Shown piece by piece: positions 1 to 8,222 of a DNA stretch of 39,693 bases (its first letter is position 1; each line of letters begins with the position of its first letter). Below the pieces are notes generated by a model, which had not been told where the DNA came from, made no database searches, and worked only from the letters and a program-made list of their open reading frames with translations. The DNA comes from Gammaproteobacteria bacterium (GTDB lineage: Bacteria; Pseudomonadota; Gammaproteobacteria; Steroidobacterales; Woeseiaceae). Where the stretch lies: the NCBI GenBank assembly GCA_030425905.1, contig JAUHZT010000014.1:1-39693 (forward strand), given 5' to 3'. The translations under genes were made by a program, and so were the position numbers.

Positions 1-1
1 G

Positions 2-301
2 CGCCTGCTGGCCAATCACCTTGCCACAAGTGAGGCGGAGCTGAATGTCGTGGCCCGCTCCGAGACTTATCATGTCGCCAAGGCGCTGGTCGCCGTAGGC
101 ACCGGCATAACCATTGCCGATGAGATTTCCGCGCGCTCCAACACCGGCGATGAGGTCAGAATTTTGCCCCTGTCACCCACACTGACCTTCGACATCACGA
201 TGCTGCACCTGGCGAATACGCCACTGTCGCGCGCAGCCAATGCCTTTATCGACCACCTCAAGTCCCACATTGACGCATTTCTTGGTCCCGTCGAGAACTA
301 G
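2..301 (+). CDS. LysR-family transcriptional regulator, C-terminal part (truncated by window start)
   Basis: Frame is open from base 2 (RLLANHLATSEAELNVVARSETYHVAKALVAVGTGITIADEISA...); resembles a LysR substrate-binding domain C-terminus; TAG stop at 299-301. Confidence 0.7.
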   Translation, partial: RLLANHLATSEAELNVVARSETYHVAKALVAVGTGITIADEISARSNTGDEVRILPLSPTLTFDITMLHLANTPLSRAANAFIDHLKSHIDAFLGPVEN

Positions 302-315
302 TTTGCGCAAGTATT

Positions 316-387
316 CTGTGCGCACAGACTCAAGCTTGTTATAGCCGCGAGTTATAGGCGCACAAAGAATGCCTATTTGAGCGCACA
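316..387. promoter_or_regulatory. Candidate operator cluster upstream of the DadA-like gene
   Basis: Perfect palindrome TCTGTGCGCACAGA (315-328), three copies of GCGCACA (320-326, 358-364, 381-387) and GTTATAG twice (338-344, 351-357) in the LysR/dadA intergenic gap. Confidence 0.35.
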
Positions 388-433
388 CCTCGGCGCTCAG
401 TAGACTCGTCAGGCATTCCTTGTGGGACTTAGC

Positions 434-1639
434 ATGCACGTAATTGTTCTGGGGGCCGGCGTTGTCGGCGTCACGACCGCCTACTACCTGGCAGAAAATG
501 GTTACACGGTAACCGTGGTCGATCGTGCGAGCGACGTCGCACACGGCACCAGTTTTGCCAATGGCGGGCAGTTGTCCTACAGCTTCACCGACGCGCTCGC
601 CAAACCGGGTTTCATTGCCACGCTGCCTGCCCTGCTCAGCGGCCGTGACCCGGCAAGCCGTGTAAAACTGTCGCCGGCTTTACTGTCCTGGGGCATGCGT
701 TTTCTGGCGCAATGTACATCGCGGCGCGCCGCTACCAATACGCTCGATGTGTTGTCGCTGGCCATGCGTTCGGAGCGCCTGTTGGACGAATTGCGCGACA
801 AGACCAACTTTGATTTTTCTTACCGGGCTGCCGGCAAGCTTGTTCTGCTTGCCAATAATGATCAGCTTGCCGTTGCGCGACGCGGCACAGAACTGAAACA
901 GGCACATGGCTGCGATGTCGAGCTGTTGACACGCGAGCAGGCGATTGCTCACGAGCCTGCACTGGCGCATTTGCAGCGGCCTTTTGTCGGCGCAGTGTTT
1001 TCTGCCAGCGACGAGGTGGCTGACGCGCAGTTATTCTGCCGCGGCCTGCGTGACTATCTTGCGGCCAGTGGCCGCGTCACTTTCGCTTTTGATCAGTCTA
1101 TCGAGAACCTGACAATCGACAATCGACAAGTGACTGGCATTAGCGGTGACCGGGACCTGCAGGGCGATGCCGTCGTTGTGTGTCTCGGCGCATGGAGCGC
1201 AGAACTGCTAAGGCCCGCCGGCCTCAATCCACACATTTATCCGGTGCGGGGCTACAGCGTTACGCTGCCGCTCGGTGAAAACCCGCCCAGCGTGAGCGTG
1301 TCATCGCTGGCGGACAAGATTGTCTTCAGTCGCCTGAACGGCAGCATGCGCATCGCGGGCTTCGCAGACTTCGCCGATTTCAATACGGCCAATGACAAGT
1401 CGCGCACCGACACCCTGCTCACGATTGCCAAACAGGTGGCGCCGCAGGCGGCCGACTACTCGGTTGAGAATGCACATCGCTGGGGCGGGTTCCGGCCCAT
1501 GACCCCTGATGGCCAACCGCTGGTGGGCGCGACCCGCATCAGGAACCTCTATTTGAATACCGGCCATGGCATGCTCGGCTGGACGCTCGCCTGTGCTTCG
1601 GCCTTTGATGTTACGCAGGCTATTCTTAAAACCCACTAG
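434..1639 (+). CDS. dadA: D-amino acid dehydrogenase-like FAD-dependent oxidoreductase
   Basis: N-terminal MHVIVLGAGVVGVTTAYYLAENGYTVTVVDR (GxGxxG FAD fold); FANGGQLSYS and C-terminal HRWGGFRPMTPDGQPLVGATRIRNLYLNTGHGMLGWTLA are DadA-like. ATG at 434 preferred over 422. Confidence 0.88.
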   Translation: MHVIVLGAGVVGVTTAYYLAENGYTVTVVDRASDVAHGTSFANGGQLSYSFTDALAKPGFIATLPALLSGRDPASRVKLSPALLSWGMRFLAQCTSRRAATNTLDVLSLAMRSERLLDELRDKTNFDFSYRAAGKLVLLANNDQLAVARRGTELKQAHGCDVELLTREQAIAHEPALAHLQRPFVGAVFSASDEVADAQLFCRGLRDYLAASGRVTFAFDQSIENLTIDNRQVTGISGDRDLQGDAVVVCLGAWSAELLRPAGLNPHIYPVRGYSVTLPLGENPPSVSVSSLADKIVFSRLNGSMRIAGFADFADFNTANDKSRTDTLLTIAKQVAPQAADYSVENAHRWGGFRPMTPDGQPLVGATRIRNLYLNTGHGMLGWTLACASAFDVTQAILKTH

Positions 1640-1651
1640 AGCAGCAAAGCT

Positions 1652-2836
1652 ATGACCCCGATTAAACGCACCCTGACCCTGCTTGCGCTGGCGCTGGTTG
1701 CTTCGTGTGCAAGCCAGTCCACACTTATCCCGGCTGGCAGCACCTGCACCACGACGACGTTCGCGGTGCTCGATGACTTCAGCGGTGCCCGTCGCGGCGC
1801 CTGCGAAGTCCGGGGCGACAACAGCGTGCGCATCGAGATCGTCCCGGAAGACAGCGCGGTGCAGAACCCTAGCCCGTGGTTCGCGTTCAAGCTTGTGCCG
1901 GCACGCGCAACCAGCGCCGAAGTGGTACTCGACTACCAAAGCTGGAAACACCGCTATGTACCAAAAACCAGCGCCGATGGCGTGCACTGGAGCCCGCTTG
2001 CCGCGGATGCTGTGCAGGTTTCGGCCAACGGCCGTCGCGCAACGCTGAGCATTGCGCTGGGTAATGAGACTGTCTGGGTGGCAGCCCATGAACTGATAAC
2101 GCCGACGGTGTATGACGACTGGGAGGCTCGAATGGCCGCTCGCAGCAATGCCCGCCTGTCAGTGTTTGGCGAGTCGCGAACCGGCCGCAAGATCATGCGC
2201 CTGGACGGCACCAGCGATTCACGTGACGTCGTGTTGCTCGTCGGTCGTCAACACCCGCCGGAAGTGTCCGGCGCCTTTGCCTTCTTCGGCTTCTGGGAAA
2301 CAGTATTTGGCGACTCATCACTGGCCGCGCGTTTTCGTGAGCACTTCCAGGTGATATCCATTCCGTTGCTGAACCCGGACGGGGTCGCAAACGGGCACTG
2401 GCGACACAATCTCGGCAGAACGGACCTGAATCGTGACTGGGGACCGTTTGTGCAACCGGAAACACAACTGATCAAGACGCTGCTCGACAAGCTGGACCGC
2501 GATGGTTACCGGCTGCGCGCATTCATCGACTTCCATTCGACCAATCGCAATCTCTTTTATACGCAGGCCGACACAGACCCGACGGATCCGCCCAATTTCT
2601 CGCGCGACTGGCTGGACGCCGCACGGCCGCGCCTCAACGACTACCCGTTTACCAACGAAGATCGCCCAACTTCGGATACCGCGAACGGCAAAAACTACAT
2701 GTACAAGCGCTACGGTATTCCGTCAGTGACGTATGAAGTGGGTGACGAGATCGACCGCGCTGCCACCCGCGCTGCCGCCGCGATTTTTGCCGAAGAGTTC
2801 ATGAAGCTGTTGCTTCAGCACGCGGACCAGCAGTGA
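1652..2836 (+). CDS. M14-family zinc carboxypeptidase-like lipoprotein
   Basis: Lipobox signal MTPIKRTLTLLALALVASC; M14-type motifs RQHPPEVSG, LNPDGVANGHWRHNLGRTDLNRDW, FIDFHSTN, SVTYEVGDE. Confidence 0.82.
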   Translation: MTPIKRTLTLLALALVASCASQSTLIPAGSTCTTTTFAVLDDFSGARRGACEVRGDNSVRIEIVPEDSAVQNPSPWFAFKLVPARATSAEVVLDYQSWKHRYVPKTSADGVHWSPLAADAVQVSANGRRATLSIALGNETVWVAAHELITPTVYDDWEARMAARSNARLSVFGESRTGRKIMRLDGTSDSRDVVLLVGRQHPPEVSGAFAFFGFWETVFGDSSLAARFREHFQVISIPLLNPDGVANGHWRHNLGRTDLNRDWGPFVQPETQLIKTLLDKLDRDGYRLRAFIDFHSTNRNLFYTQADTDPTDPPNFSRDWLDAARPRLNDYPFTNEDRPTSDTANGKNYMYKRYGIPSVTYEVGDEIDRAATRAAAAIFAEEFMKLLLQHADQQ

Positions 2837-5800
2837 AAAAGGCTTTCCTGTTCACTTGCCTGCTTGCCCTGACGGCCTGCGCGCCTGAGACAGCGCCCCG
2901 TTACGACGTATTGATCATTGGCGGCACCGTCTACGACGGGTCGCTCGAACCAGGCCGCATCCGCAATATCGGGATCGTGGAGGATCGCATCGCCACGCTG
3001 GATGCCGCCGCCGATGCCGATGCACGGGTCCGCGTTGACGCACAGGGCCTGATCGTTACGCCGGGCTTTATCGACCCGCATACCCACGCGACGCGGGATC
3101 TGCGTAACCCGCTGAAGAAATCCAACCTGAACTATCTCAAGCAGGGCGTAACGACTGTTTTCATCGGCAACGACGGTGCCGGTGTAAGCGGTCGCGACGA
3201 CACGCTCGCCACCTTCAGCGCAGAGGGCATTGGCAACAACGTGGCCTTTTTTTCGGGCCACGGAGCGATTCGCAGGCAGGTGATGGGCAGTGCAAACCGC
3301 GCGCCCACAGCCACCGAGCTGGCGACGATGAAAGAACGCGTGGCGGCGGACATGGAGCTTGGCGCGATCGGGCTCTCGACCGGTCTGTACTACGTGCCTG
3401 GCAACTACGCAACGACCGATGAAGTGATCGCACTGGCCAGCGTGGCGGCCGCGTACGGCGGCGTTTACGACACCCACCTGCGGGACGAAAGTTCCTACAA
3501 CATCGGTTTGCTGGCGGCGATTGAGGAAACCATTGCCATCGCACGGAGCGCCGCTATTCCCGTGCACATCTCGCACATCAAGGCATTAGGACAGGATGTG
3601 TGGGGCCAAAGCGAAGCCATCGTCGAACGCATCGACGCCGCACGCGCCGAAGGACTCAGCGTTACGGCCAACCAGTACCCATGGCGCGCTTCGGGGACAC
3701 GTTTCAGCAATGCACTGATCCCGCGCTGGGCACTCGCAGACTCCAAAGAACATATGCGCGAGCGACTCGCGGATGCCGAAACCGGCGCAGGTATTCGCGA
3801 CGAGATGCGCGCCAATCTGCGGCGCCGTGGTGGCGCAGATGCCATGCTTGTAACGGCCGCAGAAAGCCGCTGGCAAGGCCAGACGCTCGCCGAAATAGCT
3901 GCGCAAATGGAAGTTGAACCGGTGGAGGCCGCCATTCGCGTGGTGCTGGCTGAAGACCCGTCCATTGCATCTTTTGTCATGCACAGCGACGACATTGCAC
4001 GGCTCGCACAGCAAGCCTGGGTCATGACAGGCTCCGATGGCTCAGCCGGGCACCCCCGGCTGTACGGCACTTACCCGAAGGCCTGGCAGGACTTCGTGCG
4101 CAGCGACCTGCTCAGCATCCCGCAGTTTGTGCATCGCAGTACCGGCCTCGTCGCGGACACATTCAATCTTTGCCGCCGCGGCTACCTGCGCGAGGAGTAC
4201 ACGGCCGATATTGCGGTCATTGACCCGGCAAGCCGTCCACTGAAAGGTTCGACCGGGATGTTACGAAAAATCGTGCTGCGCGACGATCGCGCCTCGCACT
4301 GGCTCGTCTTCGAGAATCCTGTCGACGTGCTGTGGACGCGCGATATCAGCGAAGTCACCCACCTGCTTGCGGCGGTCGAGGCGCGCGTCAACGACGAACA
4401 ACTCATCGCGGCGGGCTACCTGAGCTACGAAGCCGCCAGTGCATTTGACCCGGCTTTGCACACGCAAACCGGTGGGCAGCTACCGCTGCTGTGCTTCGGT
4501 TTGTTTAACGAACCTCGGGTGCTGCAGGAACTACCCGAGCCCGACGTCCGGCAGCAGCAAGCGCCGCCGTGGCAGCCTGCAACCTCTTGGGCACGCTACC
4601 AGGCCTGTATTGACAAGATTCAGTCCGAGATTGCGCTCGGCAACACCTACCAGATCAACTACACCTTCCGGCAAACGGCGCACAACGTGCACGATGCCTG
4701 GCAACTGTTTCTGCACATCGCACACGCACCCTATGGCGCCTACGTGGAACTGGACACACACAGCGTCGTGTCCGCGTCCCCGGAGCTGTTCTTCCGGCTC
4801 GACGGCGACAGGATTGTTTGCAAACCCATGAAAGGCACGGCGCCGCGCGGCACCACGCTGGTCGATGATCGTGCCGCAAGGGAGACGTTGCGCAATTCGG
4901 CAAAAAATCTTGCCGAGAACGTCATGATCACGGACATGATGCGCAATGATCTCGGGCGCATCGCCGAGCCCGGTTCGGTGGTGGCCGAGTCTTTGTTCGC
5001 AATTGAGAAGTACCCGACGGTCTGGCAAATGGTTTCGACGGTCAGGGCGCGCAGTGCCGCGAGTATTGCCAGTATTTTTGCAGCGCTTTTTCCCTGCGCT
5101 TCGATCACCGGCGCACCGAAAGCGGCGAGTATGCGCCTGATTGCAGCGCTCGAGGAGGAGCCGCGCGAGGTCTATACAGGCAGCATCGGTTTTCTGCGGC
5201 CAGGGCGAGAGGCGCAGTTCAGCGTCGCGATTCGCACGAGCTGGATCGACTCCCGCAGCGGCACTGCTCGCTACGGCGTGGGCGGCGGTATCGTCTGGGA
5301 CTCCAATGCAGAAGATGAGTACCGTGAATGCGTGGACAAGTCGCGCGTACTGCTGGGCAGCTACGCAGACCGGGGCTTCGAATTACTCGAGACGCTTCGC
5401 TGGGATCCTGCCAACAGCTACTTCCTGCTGGCAGAGCATCTTGAGCGCCTGCGCGATTCAGCCGAGTATTTTGACTTTAGCTTCGATCGCGCCGCGATAG
5501 TGGAGGCGCTTGCACAACTCGAACAATCCTTTACCGATGAGCACTACCGCGTGCGCCTGTTACTCGACCGGAACGGGACAGTGCGGACGGAATCCAGGCC
5601 GCTGCAGTTGCCCGGGCCCGCGACGCAATATCGCGTGAAGCTTGCGGCCACCCCGGTTGATGCCAGTAATCCGTTTCTCTATCACAAGACGACACAAAGG
5701 GACCTTTACGAGCGAGCGCGTGCAGCGCACCCGGAATTTGATGATGTGTTGCTCTGGAATAAGGACGGATACCTCACTGAAACCACCGTCGCGAACATCA

Positions 5801-5994
5801 TTGTCGAACTCGACGGCGAGCTGTGTACGCCACCCGTGAACAGTGGCTTGCTGAACGGCACCTTCCGGCAACAGCTCGTTGACGCCGGCCGGCTTATCGA
5901 ACGCCCGATCCATCGCGACGAACTGGGCACACACACTTCATTGCGCCTGATCAACTCTGTGCGCGGCGAATTCACGGCCGAACTCCATCGATGA
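2833..5994 (+). CDS. Composite ORF: N-acyl-D-amino-acid deacylase lipoprotein (C-terminally truncated) fused in frame to PabB-PabC
   Basis: GTG start overlaps the previous stop. Lipobox MKKAFLFTCLLALTAC; D-aminoacylase motifs PGFIDPHTHATRD, STGLYYVPGNYAT, IPVHISHIKALG, MTGSDGSAGHPRLYGTYPKAW. PabB motifs MKGTAPRG, NVMITDMMRNDLGRI, ASITGAPKAASM, YGVGGGIVWDSNAEDEY. PabC motifs YHKTT, GYLTETTVANI. Confidence 0.85.
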   Translation: MKKAFLFTCLLALTACAPETAPRYDVLIIGGTVYDGSLEPGRIRNIGIVEDRIATLDAAADADARVRVDAQGLIVTPGFIDPHTHATRDLRNPLKKSNLNYLKQGVTTVFIGNDGAGVSGRDDTLATFSAEGIGNNVAFFSGHGAIRRQVMGSANRAPTATELATMKERVAADMELGAIGLSTGLYYVPGNYATTDEVIALASVAAAYGGVYDTHLRDESSYNIGLLAAIEETIAIARSAAIPVHISHIKALGQDVWGQSEAIVERIDAARAEGLSVTANQYPWRASGTRFSNALIPRWALADSKEHMRERLADAETGAGIRDEMRANLRRRGGADAMLVTAAESRWQGQTLAEIAAQMEVEPVEAAIRVVLAEDPSIASFVMHSDDIARLAQQAWVMTGSDGSAGHPRLYGTYPKAWQDFVRSDLLSIPQFVHRSTGLVADTFNLCRRGYLREEYTADIAVIDPASRPLKGSTGMLRKIVLRDDRASHWLVFENPVDVLWTRDISEVTHLLAAVEARVNDEQLIAAGYLSYEAASAFDPALHTQTGGQLPLLCFGLFNEPRVLQELPEPDVRQQQAPPWQPATSWARYQACIDKIQSEIALGNTYQINYTFRQTAHNVHDAWQLFLHIAHAPYGAYVELDTHSVVSASPELFFRLDGDRIVCKPMKGTAPRGTTLVDDRAARETLRNSAKNLAENVMITDMMRNDLGRIAEPGSVVAESLFAIEKYPTVWQMVSTVRARSAASIASIFAALFPCASITGAPKAASMRLIAALEEEPREVYTGSIGFLRPGREAQFSVAIRTSWIDSRSGTARYGVGGGIVWDSNAEDEYRECVDKSRVLLGSYADRGFELLETLRWDPANSYFLLAEHLERLRDSAEYFDFSFDRAAIVEALAQLEQSFTDEHYRVRLLLDRNGTVRTESRPLQLPGPATQYRVKLAATPVDASNPFLYHKTTQRDLYERARAAHPEFDDVLLWNKDGYLTETTVANIIVELDGELCTPPVNSGLLNGTFRQQLVDAGRLIERPIHRDELGTHTSLRLINSVRGEFTAELHR
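4258..5994 (+). CDS. pabB: Candidate independent PabB-PabC start inside the composite ORF
   Basis: In-frame ATG at 4258 (MLRKIVLRDDRASHWLVFENPVDVLW...), AAAGG Shine-Dalgarno-like sequence at 4243-4247. Yields 578 aa, the expected size for a stand-alone PabB-PabC fusion. Confidence 0.6.
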   Translation: MLRKIVLRDDRASHWLVFENPVDVLWTRDISEVTHLLAAVEARVNDEQLIAAGYLSYEAASAFDPALHTQTGGQLPLLCFGLFNEPRVLQELPEPDVRQQQAPPWQPATSWARYQACIDKIQSEIALGNTYQINYTFRQTAHNVHDAWQLFLHIAHAPYGAYVELDTHSVVSASPELFFRLDGDRIVCKPMKGTAPRGTTLVDDRAARETLRNSAKNLAENVMITDMMRNDLGRIAEPGSVVAESLFAIEKYPTVWQMVSTVRARSAASIASIFAALFPCASITGAPKAASMRLIAALEEEPREVYTGSIGFLRPGREAQFSVAIRTSWIDSRSGTARYGVGGGIVWDSNAEDEYRECVDKSRVLLGSYADRGFELLETLRWDPANSYFLLAEHLERLRDSAEYFDFSFDRAAIVEALAQLEQSFTDEHYRVRLLLDRNGTVRTESRPLQLPGPATQYRVKLAATPVDASNPFLYHKTTQRDLYERARAAHPEFDDVLLWNKDGYLTETTVANIIVELDGELCTPPVNSGLLNGTFRQQLVDAGRLIERPIHRDELGTHTSLRLINSVRGEFTAELHR

Positions 5995-6053
5995 AGTGGG
6001 CAAGCAGCACTCGCTCGGGCTATGGTAAGTAAAGTTAACGGCAGGATAACTCT

Positions 6054-7595
6054 ATGACTGAACACACAGACCCGGACTCTCCGCTGCAATTTCTGCGGCG
6101 TCACGCCTGGCTCGTCATTCTGGCCGTTTGCGCATTGATCGGCTGGTACGCGGCGACGCGTGATCACTCCGTGTTTGCAGCGCAAATGCATTTTGGTTTT
6201 CTCTCAATCATGCCGGCACTCGCGGCGCTTGTGATCTGCTTTGTCACGCGCAATGTGATTCTCGCGTTGTTTATGGGCGTGGTCATGGGCGGCCTGATCA
6301 CAACCGACTACAACATCGTGCAGGCCTTTCTTATTCCCAGCATCGGCACCACCCGCTTTGCAGAAATTCTGCTGGTGTATCTCTGGGCACTCGGCGGCCT
6401 GCTCGGCATGTGGAACCGCAATGGTGGCGCCTGGCACTTTGCAACCTATGTTTCCGAGAACTTCGTCAAGTCACGCCGTTCGGCCATGTTTTTTACCTGG
6501 CTGATGGGCGTATTGTTTCATCAAGGCGGCACCATCAGCACCGTGCTCACGGGTACCACCGTCCGCCCGGTCGCCGACCGGGAAAAGGTGGCCCACGAAG
6601 AGCTCGCCTATATTGTGGATTCAACCGCTTCGCCGATTGCCACCATTATTCCGTTCAACGTGTGGCCCGTTTACGTTGCCGGGCTGATCACGATTCCGGC
6701 AATGAGCGCCTACATCCCCGATCGCGATGCGGGCGTTGACTGGTTTCTCGCGGCCATTCCGTTCAACTTTTACGGCTGGTTCGCGATTACCTTCACGCTG
6801 CTGTTTGCGCTGGGCAAACTGCCGTTTATGGGCAAGCCCATGCGCCGCGCGCAGGAACGGGTGCTGGCCACGGGCGAACTCGATAGCCCGACGGCGGAAC
6901 CGATGATCTCCAAGGAGCTGACAACGGTCGCGGTCGCGCCCGGTTACCAGCCTTCGCTGCTCGATTTCTTTGTCCCTATCCTCGTGCTGCTCGGCGTTGC
7001 GGTTACGCCCTACCTGATTACCGGCAAACTCATGATCTTCGAAGCATTCGGCCTCGCGCTGGTAAGCGCGGTGGTGCTGTCGGTGCTGCGCGGCATGCCG
7101 GTCAAGGAGGCATTCGATGCCGTGGTGGACGGCATCAAGGGGGTCACGGTCGGGGCCATTATTCTGGGCCTTGCCGTCACGCTGGCCACGGTCTCGGAAA
7201 CACTGGGCGCCTCGAACTGGGTGATCGAGACGAGCGCAGGCAACCTGACGGCCGTGCCCTATATTCTGCCGGGCCTGCTGATGATCATCTGCATGCTGGT
7301 GTCATTCTCGGTTGGCTCGTCCTGGGGCACCTATGCGGTCGTATTTCCGATTGCCCTGCCGCTGGCGTTCACGCTCTCGACCGATCCCACCTACGTGTCG
7401 CTGTGTTTTGCGGCAATCATGGGCGGCGCGGTCTTCGGCGACCAGTGCTCACCGATCTCGGATACCACCATTTTGTCGTCACTGGCTTGCGGCGCCGACC
7501 TTATGGACCACGTCGTATCGCAGCTCCCGATCGCCCTCACGGCCGCCGGAATGGCGATCCTGCTGTACACGGGCATCGCTTTCGTCATTATGTAG
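6054..7595 (+). CDS. NhaC-family Na+/H+ antiporter-like membrane transporter
   Basis: Multi-TM protein with STASPIATIIPFNVWPVYVAGL, GSSWGTYAVVFPIALPLA and GAVFGDQCSPISDTTILSSLA motifs. Confidence 0.85.
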   Translation: MTEHTDPDSPLQFLRRHAWLVILAVCALIGWYAATRDHSVFAAQMHFGFLSIMPALAALVICFVTRNVILALFMGVVMGGLITTDYNIVQAFLIPSIGTTRFAEILLVYLWALGGLLGMWNRNGGAWHFATYVSENFVKSRRSAMFFTWLMGVLFHQGGTISTVLTGTTVRPVADREKVAHEELAYIVDSTASPIATIIPFNVWPVYVAGLITIPAMSAYIPDRDAGVDWFLAAIPFNFYGWFAITFTLLFALGKLPFMGKPMRRAQERVLATGELDSPTAEPMISKELTTVAVAPGYQPSLLDFFVPILVLLGVAVTPYLITGKLMIFEAFGLALVSAVVLSVLRGMPVKEAFDAVVDGIKGVTVGAIILGLAVTLATVSETLGASNWVIETSAGNLTAVPYILPGLLMIICMLVSFSVGSSWGTYAVVFPIALPLAFTLSTDPTYVSLCFAAIMGGAVFGDQCSPISDTTILSSLACGADLMDHVVSQLPIALTAAGMAILLYTGIAFVIM

Positions 7596-7629
7596 GCGCC
7601 ACACGACTGGAAGCGGCGGCGAACTGTTA

Positions 7630-7635
7630 TATAAT
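7630..7635 (+). promoter_or_regulatory. Candidate sigma-70 -10 box (TATAAT) for the cytochrome gene
   Basis: Exact TATAAT 60 bp upstream of the cytochrome start; no convincing -35. A small hairpin GTCCGG(7647-7652)/CCGGAC(7661-7666) lies in the putative leader. Confidence 0.4.
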
Positions 7636-7694
7636 GCCGCCCGCCCGTCCGGCCCGTCTGCCGGACACCCTTACAACCGCTCCGGAGCCTTACC

Positions 7695-8207
7695 TTGAAT
7701 CGGGATCAGAAGTTTTTCGACATGTACTCACTCGTTATCGGAGTACTGGCCGCCATCGCTATTGGCATTCTTGTGCTGGCTTTGAAGGTTTCCGACCTGA
7801 CACAGGGCGTCTACACACAGGACGTTGCGGAATTTCAGGCCGCGGTGAATGAGCGCATCAAGCCGGTAAGTGATGTGTACCTGCCGGGTGAAGAACATGC
7901 CTCGGCCGGCCCCACTGTTGCGCCGGCGGCGGAACCGGAGCCGGTAGCCACGGTTATGAGCGGACCGCAGGTATACAACAGCGCCTGCATCGCCTGTCAC
8001 GGGACCGGCGTGGGCGGCGCACCGAAGGTGGGTGATGTGGCAGCCTGGGAACCGCGCATTGCGAAGGGCCTGGAGGTCCTGCACGATCACGCGATCAATG
8101 GCTTCACCGGCGACGCGGGCGTGATGCTGGCCAAGGGTGGCCGCATGGACCTGTCGGACGCCGAAGTTGAAGACGCCGTCGACTACATGGTCGGCGAGTC
8201 TCAGTAA
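7695..8207 (+). CDS. Cytochrome c5-like membrane-anchored c-type cytochrome
   Basis: N-terminal TM anchor; single haem motif CIACH in VYNSACIACHGTGVGGAPKVGD; C-terminal MDLSDAEVEDAVDYMV. Confidence 0.85.
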   Translation: MNRDQKFFDMYSLVIGVLAAIAIGILVLALKVSDLTQGVYTQDVAEFQAAVNERIKPVSDVYLPGEEHASAGPTVAPAAEPEPVATVMSGPQVYNSACIACHGTGVGGAPKVGDVAAWEPRIAKGLEVLHDHAINGFTGDAGVMLAKGGRMDLSDAEVEDAVDYMVGESQ

Positions 8208-8222
8208 GCCCGCCGGCACCGG

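Noticed and set aside
1301-2089. 262-aa minus-strand ORF spanning dadA and the M14 gene
   Set aside because: Shadow ORF antisense to two well-supported genes; Arg/His/Ala-rich low-quality protein without recognisable motifs.
2815-3576. 253-aa minus-strand ORF opposite the D-aminoacylase
   Set aside because: Antisense to clear catalytic motifs; explained by GC-rich codon bias.
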